Assembly: GCA_001897525.1 (NCBI GenBank)
Contig: MKTB01000015.1
Location: 124,001-188,000, forward strand
Reading direction: 5' to 3'
Source: Bacteroidetes bacterium 43-16
Lineage (GTDB): Bacteria > Bacteroidota > Bacteroidia > Chitinophagales > Chitinophagaceae
Length of the DNA stretch: 64,000 nt
Below the pieces are notes generated by a model, which saw only the letters and a list, made by a program, of their open reading frames with translations, had not been told where the DNA came from and ran no database searches. Shown one piece after another: positions 16,274 to 25,612 of the stretch. Within the stretch, counting starts at the first letter, position 1; each line of letters starts with the position of its first letter. Both the position numbers and the translations under genes were made by a program.

Positions 16274-16390
16274 TCAAAAAAACTTGACTTTGACACGTTG
16301 AGATTAAAGGCAAGCTATTTGTGCGATTGGCTTGCTCTTAATGTTAACATTTCAGGAAGGCAAATTACCATATCAATCAAAAAACATTAA
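16253..16390 (+). CDS. Small open frame of 45 codons near the island's right end
   Basis: ATG at 16253 to TAA at 16388-16390. The peptide (MRIKITVSKKLDFDTLRL at its start, ISGRQITISIKKH at its end) looks protein-like in composition but overlaps the coupling-protein remnant by about 20 bp. It may be a fragment of another element gene joined at a deletion point. I do not recognise it. Confidence 0.3.
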   Translation: MRIKITVSKKLDFDTLRLKASYLCDWLALNVNISGRQITISIKKH

Positions 16391-16498
16391 ACATGGTTTT
16401 AAAAAATATTGCCATTTGTTACTAAGAATTTGCCTGTTTTTCTCGACTACAAATATCTCTGATTAATTCTAAAAACTTAATCAATTGTTCGCCTGTAC

Positions 16499-16513
16499 TC
16501 CCGCCGATTCCAC
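16499..16513 (+). repeat. attR-type direct repeat of the ssrA 3' end
   Basis: TCCCGCCGATTCCAC is identical to 8144-8158. The preceding bases do not form a tmRNA T arm, so only the att core is present. Confidence 0.8.
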
Positions 16514-16515
16514 AG

Positions 16516-16547
16516 ACGGGACAATAGCAATATTGTCCCGTTTTTTT
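16516..16547 (+). terminator. Orphan ssrA-type terminator, probably the host original
   Basis: An 11-bp stem (16516-16526 with 16531-16541) with a GCAA loop and a run of seven T residues. It resembles the terminator after ssrA at 8162 and stands in the same place relative to the att core, but no gene reads into it now. Confidence 0.85.
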
Positions 16548-16656
16548 ATGCAAAAAATTCTTACAACTTAATGATCATAATGTTTTCTACGAAATAAGGT
16601 ATCAGCTTTCACCAATAGAAACATTATAACTCCCGATGCTGAATCCCTTAAATAAG

Positions 16657-16684
16657 ATGTGCGGAGACCGAAGCCCCCGCACAT
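16657..16684. terminator. Hairpin downstream of the beta-helix protein gene
   Basis: An 8-bp stem ATGTGCGG/CCGCACAT (16657-16664 with 16677-16684) lies 41 bp past the stop of the minus-strand gene. The T run is weak, so termination is only possible. Confidence 0.4.
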
Positions 16685-16724
16685 ACTACTAAGTAATTAT
16701 GATTTAATCAGGATTGCTGAACTA

Positions 16725-19118
16725 TCAATTTCTCACGATAAGTAAACGTCTATAACCTTTCGGAGTACTTACATAATACAAACCCGGCGAAACGTTACTA
16801 CAATTGATCTTCCACATCTTATCTGAAAGCTTTTGTAGTGAAAAAAGATTTGTCATATTTTGTCCCATGTCATTGACTATTTTGAAATCCGTTTTATTCA
16901 TGTTGTCACTTTGAATAAAGAAATATTCACTTACAGGATTAGGATAGATCTTCAACTCTGTATCGTTGTTATCCATATTCACTGACTTTACAGGAGATAA
17001 ATAAGAGGCACCATCGAAATCCACCTGTTTTAAACGATAGAACGATTTTCCTTGAAAAGGCTGTAAATCTCTTAGCGAATAATTAGATTTTTGGGAAGTG
17101 GTACCGGCACCATTAACCCTTTCAAGCGCTTCCCAATGGATACCGTCTTGTGAACGTTGCACCTCAAAATAAGCATTGTTTGTTTCTGTTGCTGTTGCCC
17201 ATTTAAGGTCTACCCATTGCCCTGAGCTAACATAAGCGTCAAAGCTAATTAATTTAATGCTTAGTACCGTACCGTTTGATTCCCATTTCGCATATAAGGT
17301 CAGGTTGCTGTTTCCTGTATAATTCGCACCCTGTGTATAGTTGGTTCCAGATCCGTTATCCAGCGTATTCCATCCGGCAAAAGTAAAGCCGTTTTTTGTC
17401 AAACTGCCACTATTTCCTACAATGGTTGCATTACTGCCGGAAGTATAAGAGTTGATCCCTGGCGTCGTGCCGCTATTATTACCATTACCAAGATAAGTAA
17501 CCGTGTAGTTAGTAGAAGAAATGAAAGAAGGGGTAAGTGTTGTATTGGCATTAAGCACAATTGTCAAAGGATTGGTAGCAACGGTTCCTGATCCACCCTG
17601 ATTGTAGGTCCAGTTATTAAAAGCATAGCCGGCATTGGCAAGAGCTGTGATAGCAACTGATGTTCCGGCAGGGTATACTTCACCATAGATATTAGCACCA
17701 TCCACGGTTCCGTTAGGCGCGTTGTTTACTTTCAAAATATAATAATTGTCCACCAAACGCTCCAAAGCGCCTGCTGCAGGAGTAGATGAACGGGTCAGGA
17801 AAGTCTCATCATCGTTGATAGCATGGGTCGATGCACCGCTGCCAAGAACGTTAACCCAGGCATTACTCGACATATTTTTATATCCTATTACCGGGCTGCC
17901 GTTGCCATTGGTAAATCCGGCTACACATCCTTTACCTAAAGCGTAGCTTCCGGTTTTTAAGGTTGGTACGCGCATGCCGTTAATATTCACCAATAACGGC
18001 TGAAAGCATTCAGCTGTACCGTAAATATTACCATTGGCATCGAATATTGACCCTAACGAACCTCCGGTGAACAAGTCATTGTTAGAACCGTTGGCAGCGA
18101 TATTATGTGTATTATTTCCGATTACAGAGTTGAAGCTCCCGGAAGTGGTAGAGTTTGCCATAAACGTGGTATAATATAAGTTCACAGTGCCGCTGTAAGC
18201 TTCTATATCATTAAGGCTGAATGTCGTAGGCGCAGCACTTGAGGTTGGTGCACTTTTGTAATAATTATAGCCAAAAAGACAGTTGATCAATACGATAGGA
18301 GTACCGGAATTCTGAGCGATCGCACCACCTTTGTAAGTACCATAAGCCACATTGCCAGTAAAAGAGGAATTGACAATATATACTGTAGCTATATTGTTTA
18401 TAGCCCCTCCCAATTCAGTACTTTGGTTATTGCTAAAGGACGTATTGTTGACAAAAAGTTTCGCCGAGGAATTATTCTCCCCGCCACCACCGCCACCGTT
18501 CGTGGCAAGGCTGCGATTCTCGGTGACCGTGGAGTACTCCAGGAATAAAGATGCGGCAGACCCGCTGTTAAGAAACCCACCACCATAATAGGCCGCATTC
18601 CGGGTGATGAAGCTTTTATACAAATAACAGCTTCCCTGGTTAAATATACCGCCGCCGCCGGTGGTGCCGGAAACCCTTGAGTTTGTAATCGTACATTGAT
18701 TGAATTTAGCGGTAGTGCCACTTGCAACAGATATAGCAGCACCGGAAGCGCTTGTTGCTCCGCCCATAATTTTTAACCGGTTAAAAACCATAGTTTTATT
18801 GCCGCTCAAATTAAATACCCTGAAAGTTGAAGCAGCATTATTGAAAGTTCCGGCATTACTCAGGCCAGGTACCGGTACAGTAACGGTATATCCATTACCA
18901 TTAAATACCAATGATTTATTTATAACTACTTCAGCGCTCACTACTATATGCGCTGTAAGGCTAATGGTGTCACCATCAGATGAAGTACTGATTGCCGTAG
19001 TGAAAGCGCTATAACTATTTGCGGTGTAGTTTGCAGCATAGTTGCTTTGTGATGTAAATAATAGCGTTAGCATCAGCGAGAAGAGCCCTAAATGCTGAAA
19101 TGTTTTTGAAGTCGTCAT
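16725..19118 (-). CDS. Type IX secreted beta-helix protein with InlB-type repeat
   Basis: A 797-residue surface or secreted protein. The signal peptide ends near YAANY. Residues 30-390 are rich in Asn, Ser and Gly with repeated GGGIFNQG, YGGGFLNSG, LGGAINN and KGGAIAQNSG motifs, typical of right-handed beta-helix/POMP-like adhesins. An InlB B-repeat follows (YTVTYLGNGNN to LYAKWES, about residues 535-615). The last 80 residues from IYPNPVSEYFFIQ form a type A Por sorting domain ending in LLIVRN. The likely role is attachment or polymer binding outside the cell. It is transcribed away from the histidine kinase gene. Confidence 0.85.
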   Translation of the reverse strand: MTTSKTFQHLGLFSLMLTLLFTSQSNYAANYTANSYSAFTTAISTSSDGDTISLTAHIVVSAEVVINKSLVFNGNGYTVTVPVPGLSNAGTFNNAASTFRVFNLSGNKTMVFNRLKIMGGATSASGAAISVASGTTAKFNQCTITNSRVSGTTGGGGIFNQGSCYLYKSFITRNAAYYGGGFLNSGSAASLFLEYSTVTENRSLATNGGGGGGENNSSAKLFVNNTSFSNNQSTELGGAINNIATVYIVNSSFTGNVAYGTYKGGAIAQNSGTPIVLINCLFGYNYYKSAPTSSAAPTTFSLNDIEAYSGTVNLYYTTFMANSTTSGSFNSVIGNNTHNIAANGSNNDLFTGGSLGSIFDANGNIYGTAECFQPLLVNINGMRVPTLKTGSYALGKGCVAGFTNGNGSPVIGYKNMSSNAWVNVLGSGASTHAINDDETFLTRSSTPAAGALERLVDNYYILKVNNAPNGTVDGANIYGEVYPAGTSVAITALANAGYAFNNWTYNQGGSGTVATNPLTIVLNANTTLTPSFISSTNYTVTYLGNGNNSGTTPGINSYTSGSNATIVGNSGSLTKNGFTFAGWNTLDNGSGTNYTQGANYTGNSNLTLYAKWESNGTVLSIKLISFDAYVSSGQWVDLKWATATETNNAYFEVQRSQDGIHWEALERVNGAGTTSQKSNYSLRDLQPFQGKSFYRLKQVDFDGASYLSPVKSVNMDNNDTELKIYPNPVSEYFFIQSDNMNKTDFKIVNDMGQNMTNLFSLQKLSDKMWKINCSNVSPGLYYVSTPKGYRRLLIVRN

Positions 19119-19390
19119 GATCGTTTTTTGGAATGTGTTTTGAATGTTTGAAAACTTTTAAATTGCAGGCATTACGGTTCTTTATACTTAAAACTCAGGC
19201 ATGAAGCTATATCTCAACAACCTAAACAGGCCGTTGTCAGCTTTTATCAGATTAAAATTGGTTTTAAATTATAATGAGTTGCAAAGTTACCAATGGCTAA
19301 AGGCATGAGCAATAGACCCCAGGGTTCTATTTATCAGACATCCAGCCATTTATCTGCCGAATTTAACCTAATGCAAAAAGGTTTATTATC

Positions 19391-21322
19391 TTGCTGTTAA
19401 TTTGTAACAATCAGAAGGTAAAAGATTATATTTTGAAATTTATTCAAGCTTTAATACTATGCTTACTTTGTGGACACTGGTGTACGGCAACAAGTAAAAT
19501 CATCAACTATAATGGAAGGTCAACCATCTTTCTGAAGCAATACTTCGGTATACTTGAAGATGATAAAAATGGTTTGTTAACCGCTGACCTACTCTTTAAT
19601 AAGCCGGAGCTTTTCAATAGTTTCAATGACTTTAGCCCCACTAAGTTAGATGATCCTTTCTGGCTATATACCGAAATACAAAGTTCTAATGATGAAGAGG
19701 TAGTTCTGTCCTTCAAGAATTTGGCAAGCGCGATATTATTTGTATTGCCAGATACTGCTGGAGCATCTTATCAACAACACTACGCTGGGGCTTTTTGTCC
19801 GGATAGCCTGGTAAGTAATGGTGACAGCCGTTTTCATTTTCAGCTCACACTTGTTCGTGGTATGAAATACCGGATACTTATTCGAAGTCAGCACTCTAAA
19901 AGATATAATCCAATTTTTGACTTTGAACTCAATGACTCCCAATTATTCTATACAAAACGGGCAAAAAAGGAACGATTAGACTATTGGTTCCAGGGAGCCG
20001 GTATACTGTTACTGGTATACATACTAGCTAATGGCTTGATCACAAAATATCGACCGTATATCTGGATGGCGGTTTTCATAACGGGCCTACTGATGTACAA
20101 CCTGGCGCTTAACCGGTACTTTATTGACTGGTTCTTTCCAAATAATCCAATAGCCGGATGGAGGCTTAGCATACATTTTTTGCATATCGCTACCGCAGGT
20201 TTGTATTTATTGATTATTGACTTCTGGAAAATAAAAACCAGGAGCCCCGGCCTTTATAGGCTGGGGAAATTTATTTTGTATGGAATTCCAGTTCTTTCCT
20301 TGCTATCTTTCTTCATAAACTATTATTTTGCAAACTTCAAGCTTACGAGCCAGATTAACAGTTGCCTTTTCTTAGTTCAGTTATACTATTTAATACGTCT
20401 GCTATCACTATGGAAGGGTTTCGACAAACAGGAGCGATATCTGGCATATGGTATAGTTCTTTATCTCGCGGTAGCACTATTTGTTTCTTCAGCCGTACTA
20501 ACAACGGGAGAGCGATTCCTCACTCTAATTCCATTCTTTTCAGGCTTAGTACAAACCGTCGTATCATTGCTGTTCCTAATTGGCATAAATGGGAAGCTAT
20601 GGCAAAATGAAGCAGATAAACTATTATATCAGCAACAACTTAACGATCTTCAATACAAACAGAATCAACTATTGGAGACGAGTGTTAAGGAAAGAACGCA
20701 GGAACTCCAACATGGAAAGATGCAAATTGAATTATTAATAGACGAATTAAATCATAGGGTAAAAAATAACCTCCAGCTTTTATATAGCCTCAATAGTCTT
20801 CAAATGAGCGTTAGTAAAGACCAAAATGTAAACAATATACTTAAGGATAATGTAGCGCGTATTAAGGCGATGATGCTGGTTAATGAAAACCTTAATCCGG
20901 AAAAAAACAACAATAGTGTATTATTTTCTCCGGCAAATGTCATCACCAAAATCTCATCCCACCTGAAGCAAATCTTCAACAACGGGATTCCTGTTCAGAT
21001 AAATATTGACATTGATGAATCTATTATTATCAATGCTACATCCGGCTTATCGCTTGGACTTATCATTACCGAATTAATTACAAACTCTTTCAAGTACGCT
21101 TTTCCCAGTCAACCAATGCCTGTAATAAGTATAACGCTTAACAAATACCGATATGGCTGGCAACTACAGTACCGTGATAACGGCAATGGTATGATTACAC
21201 AAAAAAGCGACAGTTTCGGGCTAAATCTTATAAGTGATCTGACCCGCCAACTACGTGGCAGTTATAAAGTGGTGACAGAAAATGGCGTTCATTATATTTT
21301 TAGCTTTCCCAATATTTCTTAA
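19391..21322 (+). CDS. 7TMR-DISM sensor histidine kinase
   Basis: A 643-residue membrane kinase. An N-terminal signal-like segment and an extracytoplasmic DISMED2-type domain (to about residue 185) are followed by seven hydrophobic segments (about residues 195-410), a short coiled coil and a HisKA_2 dimerisation domain with His455 in IDELNHRVKNNLQ. A HATPase domain ends the protein (ITELITNSFKYAF N-box, DNGNGM G-box). No ATG is available in frame: the start must be TTG at 19391 or at 19433, the latter leaving a normal signal peptide. The response regulator gene begins on the base after its stop codon. Confidence 0.88.
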   Translation: MLLICNNQKVKDYILKFIQALILCLLCGHWCTATSKIINYNGRSTIFLKQYFGILEDDKNGLLTADLLFNKPELFNSFNDFSPTKLDDPFWLYTEIQSSNDEEVVLSFKNLASAILFVLPDTAGASYQQHYAGAFCPDSLVSNGDSRFHFQLTLVRGMKYRILIRSQHSKRYNPIFDFELNDSQLFYTKRAKKERLDYWFQGAGILLLVYILANGLITKYRPYIWMAVFITGLLMYNLALNRYFIDWFFPNNPIAGWRLSIHFLHIATAGLYLLIIDFWKIKTRSPGLYRLGKFILYGIPVLSLLSFFINYYFANFKLTSQINSCLFLVQLYYLIRLLSLWKGFDKQERYLAYGIVLYLAVALFVSSAVLTTGERFLTLIPFFSGLVQTVVSLLFLIGINGKLWQNEADKLLYQQQLNDLQYKQNQLLETSVKERTQELQHGKMQIELLIDELNHRVKNNLQLLYSLNSLQMSVSKDQNVNNILKDNVARIKAMMLVNENLNPEKNNNSVLFSPANVITKISSHLKQIFNNGIPVQINIDIDESIIINATSGLSLGLIITELITNSFKYAFPSQPMPVISITLNKYRYGWQLQYRDNGNGMITQKSDSFGLNLISDLTRQLRGSYKVVTENGVHYIFSFPNIS

Positions 21323-21919
21323 ATGCGCATACTGATTATTGAAGACGAGATTATTACAGCCCGTTTTATAGAACAACAATTGACAGCTAATTTTGATTGC
21401 GAGACGCTGCTGACAGTTAACGAGGCCGAAGTGCATGCTTCTATAAAAAATTTTCTCCCGCACCTGTTACTGTGTGACATCAATCTTAATGGGGATAATG
21501 ATGGTATAACTCTTGTTAAAAATTTAAGGAGTGAATTTACGTTCGAAGTAATCTACATCACCTCTTACCAATCGCGTAATATAATTGAAAGTGCTCTTGA
21601 TACGAAGCCTATCAACTATCTAATAAAACCTGTTGACGAAGCAGCTATATTTACAGCGCTCAAATTAGCGTGGCCTATAGTCTCAAACAATATACTGCCG
21701 GAAAACAGTAAAGATCCAACAGCCCTCTCAGACTTGCTAAGCCCAATTGAGCAAAAAATTGTGGAATTGATCTTACAGAAGAAAACTAGCCAAGAGATTG
21801 CTCGAGATTTGTTTATAAGCCCCTACACGGTAAAAAACCATCGGCATAGAATATGCCGCAAGTTGGGTTTAAGTGAAGGTAACAATGCACTGCTTAAATG
21901 GGCCATGTATAACTTTTAA
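21323..21919 (+). CDS. Response regulator with LuxR-type DNA-binding domain
   Basis: A 198-residue protein with a receiver domain (IEDE acidic pocket, phospho-acceptor Asp52 in LLLCDINLNG, Lys in YLIKPVDE) and a LuxR/GerE helix-turn-helix (about residues 130-198, LSPIEQKIVELILQKK and SPYTVKNHRHRI). The ATG directly follows the kinase stop codon, so the two are translationally coupled partners. The flanking type IX secreted protein genes are possible targets; this is inference from position only. Confidence 0.92.
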   Translation: MRILIIEDEIITARFIEQQLTANFDCETLLTVNEAEVHASIKNFLPHLLLCDINLNGDNDGITLVKNLRSEFTFEVIYITSYQSRNIIESALDTKPINYLIKPVDEAAIFTALKLAWPIVSNNILPENSKDPTALSDLLSPIEQKIVELILQKKTSQEIARDLFISPYTVKNHRHRICRKLGLSEGNNALLKWAMYNF

Positions 21920-22102
21920 AAAGACTAAAACCCACTCTGCACATTCAAACAATTCATTATCCATTCATAGGCATACCTTCCCAATTATTTCTTTTCTTCA
22001 CTTTCCTACTGCCCTATGCTCCATCATTAAATGTTCAATCGATATTAAATGATTACGGAAAATGCATTTTAGTTATAAAGATGATCTTCGATACTTATAT
22101 AA

Positions 22103-22137
22103 AAATTCCCCTCGAGCCAAATGCTCAAGGGGAATTT
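22103..22137. terminator. Bidirectional terminator between convergent genes
   Basis: A 15-bp stem with one mismatch (22103-22117 with 22123-22137) and a CAAAT loop, with A/T runs on both sides. Confidence 0.85.
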
Positions 22138-22164
22138 CTTCGTTAGGTTATAAATTTGATTACA

Positions 22165-23865
22165 CTATTTTACTTTCATGATTTTGTAAGCAGTAGCACT
22201 GCCCTCCTGGTCTGTAATATTGATATAATACATCCCTTGATCCAGGTTGTTTAAGGGGATATGAACCGTTACATTTTCGGCTTTTAACTGCAGGCGCAAT
22301 TTACCGGATGCATCATAAATAACAATCTGCTCGTTACCCTTCAGACCTGCAAGGCTTATCTTGTCTGTAGCAGGATTTGGATAAATATCTACTGTTGCTG
22401 CCTTATCAATTGAGATCATCTTTACCTCACTGTAAGTATAGGCCCCATTATGATCGGTTTGCTTTAAGCGGTAGAAGTTCCTCCCATTTAAAGGCTTGTT
22501 ATCTGTGAAGTCATAATCCAGTCTCATAGCGCTTTTGCCATTTTCAGACTGACTCGCGACAAAACCTATAGTAGTCCAGGAACGGCCATCCATGCTTCTT
22601 TCTACATCAAAGCCTTTATTATCCTGCTCTGTAGCGGTTGCCCATACCAGGAAGGCGGTATGCTCTTTTTTATAAGACTCAAAGCTCATTAAGGTAACCG
22701 GGGTAGCTGTGTTGCCCAAACCGAAGTTCGCAATAGCAGGACTGTTGGTAACGGTTACCAAGTTGACCGTGTCCGGATTTCCATTTGAAGATCCGGTAAT
22801 TCTGTAGCCAGAGGGTAAGGTAAGGTGGACTTTGTAATTTCCCGGAGCAATATTGGGAAAGGAATAATAACCATTAGCATCTGATGTTTTAGTGGCGATC
22901 AAAACATTGCCGGCATCATATAACTTTATCTTAGCGCCTCTGCTATAGCCTGTTCCGCTTGGTTCACCACCATCCGGATCTTCGAAGACTGTTCCTGAAA
23001 TGGACTGCAGGATCGTAACAGAGGAGGCATTGTAGGCCACAAATGCCTGATCACTGGCCCCGGAAAGCACCTGACCAAATCCAACGATGTTTCCAATATT
23101 GGCCGCATTAATACCAAATGCGGAAAAATCATAACTAATCAGGCGAAGATCTCTGTCTCCGTATAAACCACTATTATAGGTTGGCGGGTTTGTTGGCGTA
23201 TAAAATTTCATATGGATCTGTGCCACAACAGGAATATTAGCCACATTGATCGATAGGGCATTTCCTACGGTATTACCATTCGCATCAAAAAACCTGTAGA
23301 CATCATTCACCGTACTTGATGGAGGAACGCCGATCTGTGTAAGGACCAGGTCGGGAATGCCATCGCCAATCTTGGAAGCATGTATATTAGATACGCTATA
23401 TTTCAATTCTATACCGCCAGGAATATTGTAGATTCCTGTACCCAGGTCCAAACCCTGAACACCATCCGTTAAGTAAGTATTTAAATCACTGGTCACCGGT
23501 ACCGGGCTCACATTGCCATCGCCACCGCCATACTTGGAACCAACCCCGATAACAATAGGATTGGAGCTGCCATTAATGTTAACGGTCGGCACAGAAGCTA
23601 CCGGAAGCGCCTGGAATTTTTGCTGGGTAAAGGTGACCCCTTTATTAGTCAATAAAGCATCATTTACACCAGTTGAGTACACCGTCGACCCAACCCTAAA
23701 TCCCAATAAATTATGGCTATTATTGGGCTGTATCGCACTATTGTTGCCGACACTGGATTGCCAATAGCCCCCAAAGTCGGTGTACACACGGGTTACATTG
23801 TTCTGTGCTTTAGCAGTGAAGGTCAGGGCAGTTAATGCAAGCGATAAAAGACTAATTCTGTTCAT
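22165..23865 (-). CDS. Type IX secreted protein with SdrD B-like domain
   Basis: A 566-residue protein with signal peptide MNRISLLSLALTALTFTAKAQ. Residues 25-295 form a domain I do not recognise that mentions GGDGNVSPVP and YGDRDLRLISYDFS. An SdrD B-like/CNA-B-type Ig domain follows (SGTVFEDPDGG to FGLGN, about 290-395), and then a fibronectin-like region present in many Bacteroidota secreted proteins (FDVERSMDGRSW). The type A Por sorting domain starts at VDIYPNPATDKISL. It is probably displayed on the cell surface. It converges on the response regulator gene. Confidence 0.85.
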   Translation of the reverse strand: MNRISLLSLALTALTFTAKAQNNVTRVYTDFGGYWQSSVGNNSAIQPNNSHNLLGFRVGSTVYSTGVNDALLTNKGVTFTQQKFQALPVASVPTVNINGSSNPIVIGVGSKYGGGDGNVSPVPVTSDLNTYLTDGVQGLDLGTGIYNIPGGIELKYSVSNIHASKIGDGIPDLVLTQIGVPPSSTVNDVYRFFDANGNTVGNALSINVANIPVVAQIHMKFYTPTNPPTYNSGLYGDRDLRLISYDFSAFGINAANIGNIVGFGQVLSGASDQAFVAYNASSVTILQSISGTVFEDPDGGEPSGTGYSRGAKIKLYDAGNVLIATKTSDANGYYSFPNIAPGNYKVHLTLPSGYRITGSSNGNPDTVNLVTVTNSPAIANFGLGNTATPVTLMSFESYKKEHTAFLVWATATEQDNKGFDVERSMDGRSWTTIGFVASQSENGKSAMRLDYDFTDNKPLNGRNFYRLKQTDHNGAYTYSEVKMISIDKAATVDIYPNPATDKISLAGLKGNEQIVIYDASGKLRLQLKAENVTVHIPLNNLDQGMYYINITDQEGSATAYKIMKVK

Positions 23866-24552
23866 ACTTTAATTTTTATTTTTAATCGGTGTTAGCAGGA
23901 TAATAGTCCGGGCTAAGTAATATAAAATCCAATAATAGTCATAGGGTTATATAATCATGATTGGATCAAATATTCCGGAATGCAAAGTTGCAACTGAATA
24001 AAAGACTTAGTTCTATTCCTTACTGATAGAATATCAATAGGATTGCTTATTTATCAACTATATCTATAATTATCCATAATTTTGATACAAGTAGTGATTA
24101 TACATATGTGTACCTATTTAATGATGAGAACACTATAAAAAAAAGGAAAACATAGCCGGAAATTGAGGGGTTAATGCTTGCATCTATTGTTTGATGAAAC
24201 TTCCATGAGATTGCGCTACCTGACTTCTAAGCATTGGAATGGGTATGAATGAGCAATGCAACTATTGATTAGTCCTGAAAAAGCGATGCAGGGCTAGTTA
24301 ATCGTTTAAGATTTTTCCTTTGACCACATTATTAATTTCCAGTAACTGCGCTATGCACTACATTTACAATCATTTATGCCATTGATTTAAGTTTTATTTT
24401 GCCTTTGTTTTCTAAACTTGCAAACTGTTCCATAAATTGAGTATTTAAAACTAATTTGGAATAAGGATACTGGAAAGTCCTGAAAGCTATAACCAGTTTT
24501 AAAATCAGTTGGAAAACAAGTTTATTTAATCATCAAAAAATGTGCTTCCTTC
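23866..24552. other. 687-bp A/T-rich gap without a gene
   Basis: The gap between divergent genes must hold their promoters. I find no open frame above about 40 codons, no RNA gene and no clear TAnnTTTG box. Confidence 0.6.
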
Positions 24553-25098
24553 ATGGAATTATTTATGGTCATCCTGGGTGGTAAACCTGCCGGGAGATAT
24601 ACGGAACAACATGATATTTTCTTTGGCGTAGCAAAGGCCCTCAAAGATTTAGTGCCACAAATGCAGGCTTTCTGGCCGGAGCTAAAAGATGAAATGCATA
24701 TTGACTCCTGGCGAAAAATTACCCAGGTAGCTCAATACACGATCAAGGTTGTTTCAAAAGACGAGGCTACACCCACTGACCATAAATTGTTTTTTGTCAA
24801 CCTGGGTGGGTACAAGCCAAATGATATGGAAGAGTATCATTATAAGCACCTGGTGGTAGCTGCCGATATCGGGAAAGCTATTCAATCAGCTAAACAAACG
24901 GCTTTTTGGAAGGAGCACGAGGCCTCTCATATTGACGATAAGTTTGTGGTGGACATAGACGATATCTATGAAGTGAGCGAGCTCTTAGGGACTGCGTTTA
25001 CAGAACAATTTGCCCTTAGCATTAGCGAAAGCAATGTACCTGCGAAAGACCTCTTACAGGTGGGCTATTTAACCCTCAGCAAGCTGCTGAAGATGTAG
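24553..25098 (+). CDS. DUF1543 domain-containing protein
   Basis: A 181-residue soluble protein made of two similar halves (MVILGGKPAGRYTEQHDIFFG in the first and FVNLGGYKPNDMEEYHYKHL in the second), the pattern of DUF1543 proteins. The function of this family is unknown. It stands alone, with large gaps on both sides. Length and both repeats are complete. Confidence 0.8.
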   Translation: MELFMVILGGKPAGRYTEQHDIFFGVAKALKDLVPQMQAFWPELKDEMHIDSWRKITQVAQYTIKVVSKDEATPTDHKLFFVNLGGYKPNDMEEYHYKHLVVAADIGKAIQSAKQTAFWKEHEASHIDDKFVVDIDDIYEVSELLGTAFTEQFALSISESNVPAKDLLQVGYLTLSKLLKM

Positions 25099-25269
25099 CG
25101 GCTTAAGGCTTTGTGTCAAAAGAATTGAATTAAGGACTGATCCGGCATTTACTAAGGCTATAATATGAGATCCAGCAATAGCACTTCCTGGGTTTTGTCT
25201 ATAAGCTAATGTATTCATTGAATGCCTTTAAAATCTTATTTTATAGCTATACATTAGGTTCAAATCATC

Positions 25270-25277
25270 TATTTTTG
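25270..25277 (+). promoter_or_regulatory. -7 promoter box of the VF530-like gene
   Basis: TATTTTTG matches TAnnTTTG and lies 39 nt before the ATG at 25317. It also argues against the earlier in-frame ATG at 25209, which would lie upstream of the promoter. Confidence 0.6.
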
Positions 25278-25316
25278 CAAGCCACAGTCTTTTCTAAAAT
25301 TATCGAATCAAACTAT

Positions 25317-25565
25317 ATGGAACAATCTAATAATCCTCTACACGGCAAACGACTTGATGCGATTCTTGAAGAATTGGTGGAGTACTATGAAGGCTTTGAG
25401 CGATTGAGTGAGCAGATCAATATTAACTGCTTTATTGATAATCCCAGCATAAACTCTTCTTTAAAATTCCTGAGGAAAACACCCTGGGCGAGAACCAAGG
25501 TGGAAAGCCTGTATTTATATGTCTTGAGACAAAAGAATAAAAAGAAACCTGCTGAAAACTCCTGA
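25317..25565 (+). CDS. VF530-family (DUF2132) small DNA-binding-like protein
   Basis: An 82-residue protein with the family signature [17 protein letters not shown], then [19 protein letters not shown] and [15 protein letters not shown]. The family has a four-helix fold and is proposed to bind DNA; its cellular role is not established. The ATG at 25317 gives the normal family length. Confidence 0.88.
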   Translation: MEQSNNPLHGKRLDAILEELVEYYEGFERLSEQININCFIDNPSINSSLKFLRKTPWARTKVESLYLYVLRQKNKKKPAENS

Positions 25566-25612
25566 TGCTAAGCAATCTCATTAAATGTATACAGGTTACC
25601 TCCTAATTCAGG

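Larger units (their letters stand above)
8159..16498. mobile_element. Genomic island inserted at the 3' end of ssrA
   Basis: About 8.3 kb between two copies of a 15-bp ssrA-end sequence. It holds seven intact genes, all on the minus strand, a truncated nitroreductase gene and, next to the right end, the C-terminal piece of a conjugation coupling protein. The interior is visibly more A/T-rich in codon choice than rlmN or katG nearby. No intact integrase or relaxase is seen, so it looks like a decayed or mobilisable remnant of an integrative conjugative element that kept its cargo. The tmRNA sequence itself is intact after insertion. Confidence 0.75.

Noticed and set aside
16430-16520. Minus-strand open stretch entering the island from the right att site (EQLIKFLELIRDI)
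   Set aside because: It would have to begin within the att/terminator sequence; no start codon or family, so chance is likely.
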